Source: Jackrogersella multiformis (lineage: Eukaryota; Ascomycota; Sordariomycetes; Xylariales; Hypoxylaceae). Taken from it: a DNA stretch of 64,000 nucleotides. Shown here piece by piece: positions 63,204-64,000 of this stretch (position 1 is its first letter; each line of letters begins with the position of its first letter). The stretch spans positions 2,232,001 through 2,296,000 of the forward strand of contig CADCXD010000011.1 of the NCBI GenBank assembly GCA_902806575.1, in the 5' to 3' direction. The position numbers were made by a program, and so were the translations under genes. The notes beneath the pieces were generated by a model that did not search any database, had not been told where the DNA came from, and saw only the letters and a program-made list of their open reading frames with translations.

Positions 63204-64000
63204 TTAATCGATCGTCATTCTGCTCGGTAGCTGCGGCTGCTTGACATCGTGCATGGAGTAGCTAGCTTGCTCCTTGTCGATTTCTTGTCGGGGACTGTTA
63301 AGGTGGTTCTTCAGACCGGCGCCGAAGTTGAACATGCAGACGAGAGCATTGACGATGGTCAATATGAGGAGAATGATGGTGAGCACCGCGAATGCCGTTA
63401 ACGACTTTCGAACGGGCAGGTAATATTTGCTCTGGCTGGGGTCATAGATTCGGGCTAGCTTATAGATGAAGTACGTGAGACCACCCAGATAGAGAACTAT
63501 GACGATTACCATGCCGACCTTCCACTCGCGTCGCGTAAACCAGGCGGCGAAGAGGAGGATGGCGATAGAGATGGGAACGGCGATAGCGGTTAACGTGAAC
63601 TCGGTGGTTGTCTTTCCTCCAACCACAACTAGGAACTGGATTGTAAAGCCGACAAAGAAGAAGAAATCGAATTTCAGGAGAGCGATATAGACCTGTCGAA
63701 GCCATTAGCCAAATAGGAGTATGTTAGGATAATTGATGACAAACCTGATAGTGCAGGAATCGCTTCTTCATCCTGTAGTCAGCTCCTATGTGCTTCAGGA
63801 TATCCCAGGCAAACTCCTGATACAGCTTCCACGATATGAAGCTTAGAATGATGGTGACCAAGGAGATGATGCAGGGAATGGCGATAAGGACACCTTGGAT
63901 CTCGGACCAAATATCGTGGTTGTTGAAAGCGTTATAGCTTGTTAACCTGGAGATAGCGACGTGGACCTGGTCGATCTGGAGGGCGCTGTAGACGAGGAAA
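63204..64000 (-). CDS. UPF0658 Golgi-type multi-pass membrane protein (5' end outside window)
   Basis: The last exon is 63204-63692; the preceding exon is 63745 to beyond 64000, with a 52-nt GT-AG intron. Visible helices include IWSEIQGVLIAIPCIISLVT, then KLYQEFAWDILKHIGADYRM and KKRFLHYQ, then VYIALLKFDFFFFVGFTIQF, FTLTAIAVPISIAILLFAAW, GMVIVIVLYLGGLTYFIYKL and FAVLTIILLILTIVNALVCM. The KLYQEFAWDILKHIGAD block and LLKFDFFFF are the strongest family marks; relatives in fission yeast are annotated as Golgi membrane proteins of unknown function. The cytosolic tail is short (KNHLNSPRQEIDKEQ ... SRMTID). Start not in the window. Confidence 0.85.

Overview
The window is nuclear DNA of a filamentous ascomycete (Pezizomycotina, most likely class Sordariomycetes). 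The evidence is short 48-75 nt GT-AG introns with CTAAC-type branch points, orthologues typical of that group (ATG14, ATG6, SCM3 with AT-hook and Cys cluster, DUF3807, GPALPP/DUF3752, VPS8, MDM38, RMD5, STB6-like, UPF0658), and gene spacing of 0.3-4 kb. Intergenic DNA is peppered with the palindrome ACCTAGGT and its extensions, which I associate loosely with Xylariales-like genomes; the order is a guess.

Layout. 1-6.4 kb is the strangest part. It holds the 3' end of an unknown acidic ORF (1-437), two different minisatellites (806-1131, 1341-1808), then about 3.4 kb (1861-5280) packed with at least 30 stem-loops. Their arms are perfect or nearly so, but differ in sequence from one another. Canonical plus-strand introns lie inside and just downstream of this array (3395-3449, 5640-5691, 5993-6043, 6185-6296), and no ORF above about 157 codons runs through it. 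I read it as a spliced, non-coding, hairpin-array RNA, and it is my best candidate for an undescribed system. 6.4-8.4 kb is decayed sequence.

8.4-26 kb is a conserved housekeeping block: ATG14 (-), a conserved coiled-coil protein (+), a DUF3807 protein (+), casein kinase II catalytic subunit (+), the CENP-A chaperone SCM3 (-), ATG6/VPS30 (+) and an intronless bacterial-type glutathionylspermidine synthase-like ATP-grasp gene (+). ATG14 and ATG6 encode partners in PtdIns3-kinase complex I, lie about 11.5 kb apart, and both have clustered GATA-factor sites upstream.

26-33 kb looks like an accessory island: an old tandem duplication of about 1.4 kb carrying small double zinc-finger (GRF-like) genes, one of them broken by an in-frame TGA, followed by a divergent pair of STAND/NTPase-like proteins without a P-loop. 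33-64 kb returns to conserved genes: cyclophilin, a membrane RING-H2 protein, GPALPP/DUF3752, VPS8 (CORVET), a secreted Ser/Thr-rich protein, MDM38/LETM1, an STB6-like protein, RMD5/GID2 and a UPF0658 membrane protein cut by the right edge. A 3 kb decayed stretch before the last gene holds a frameshifted GC-rich coding remnant, a tRNA-Leu-like fragment and a 14-bp tandem repeat.

Gene models with introns were spliced by eye on frame, GT-AG consensus and family similarity. No database search was possible, so family names come from recognition of motifs.
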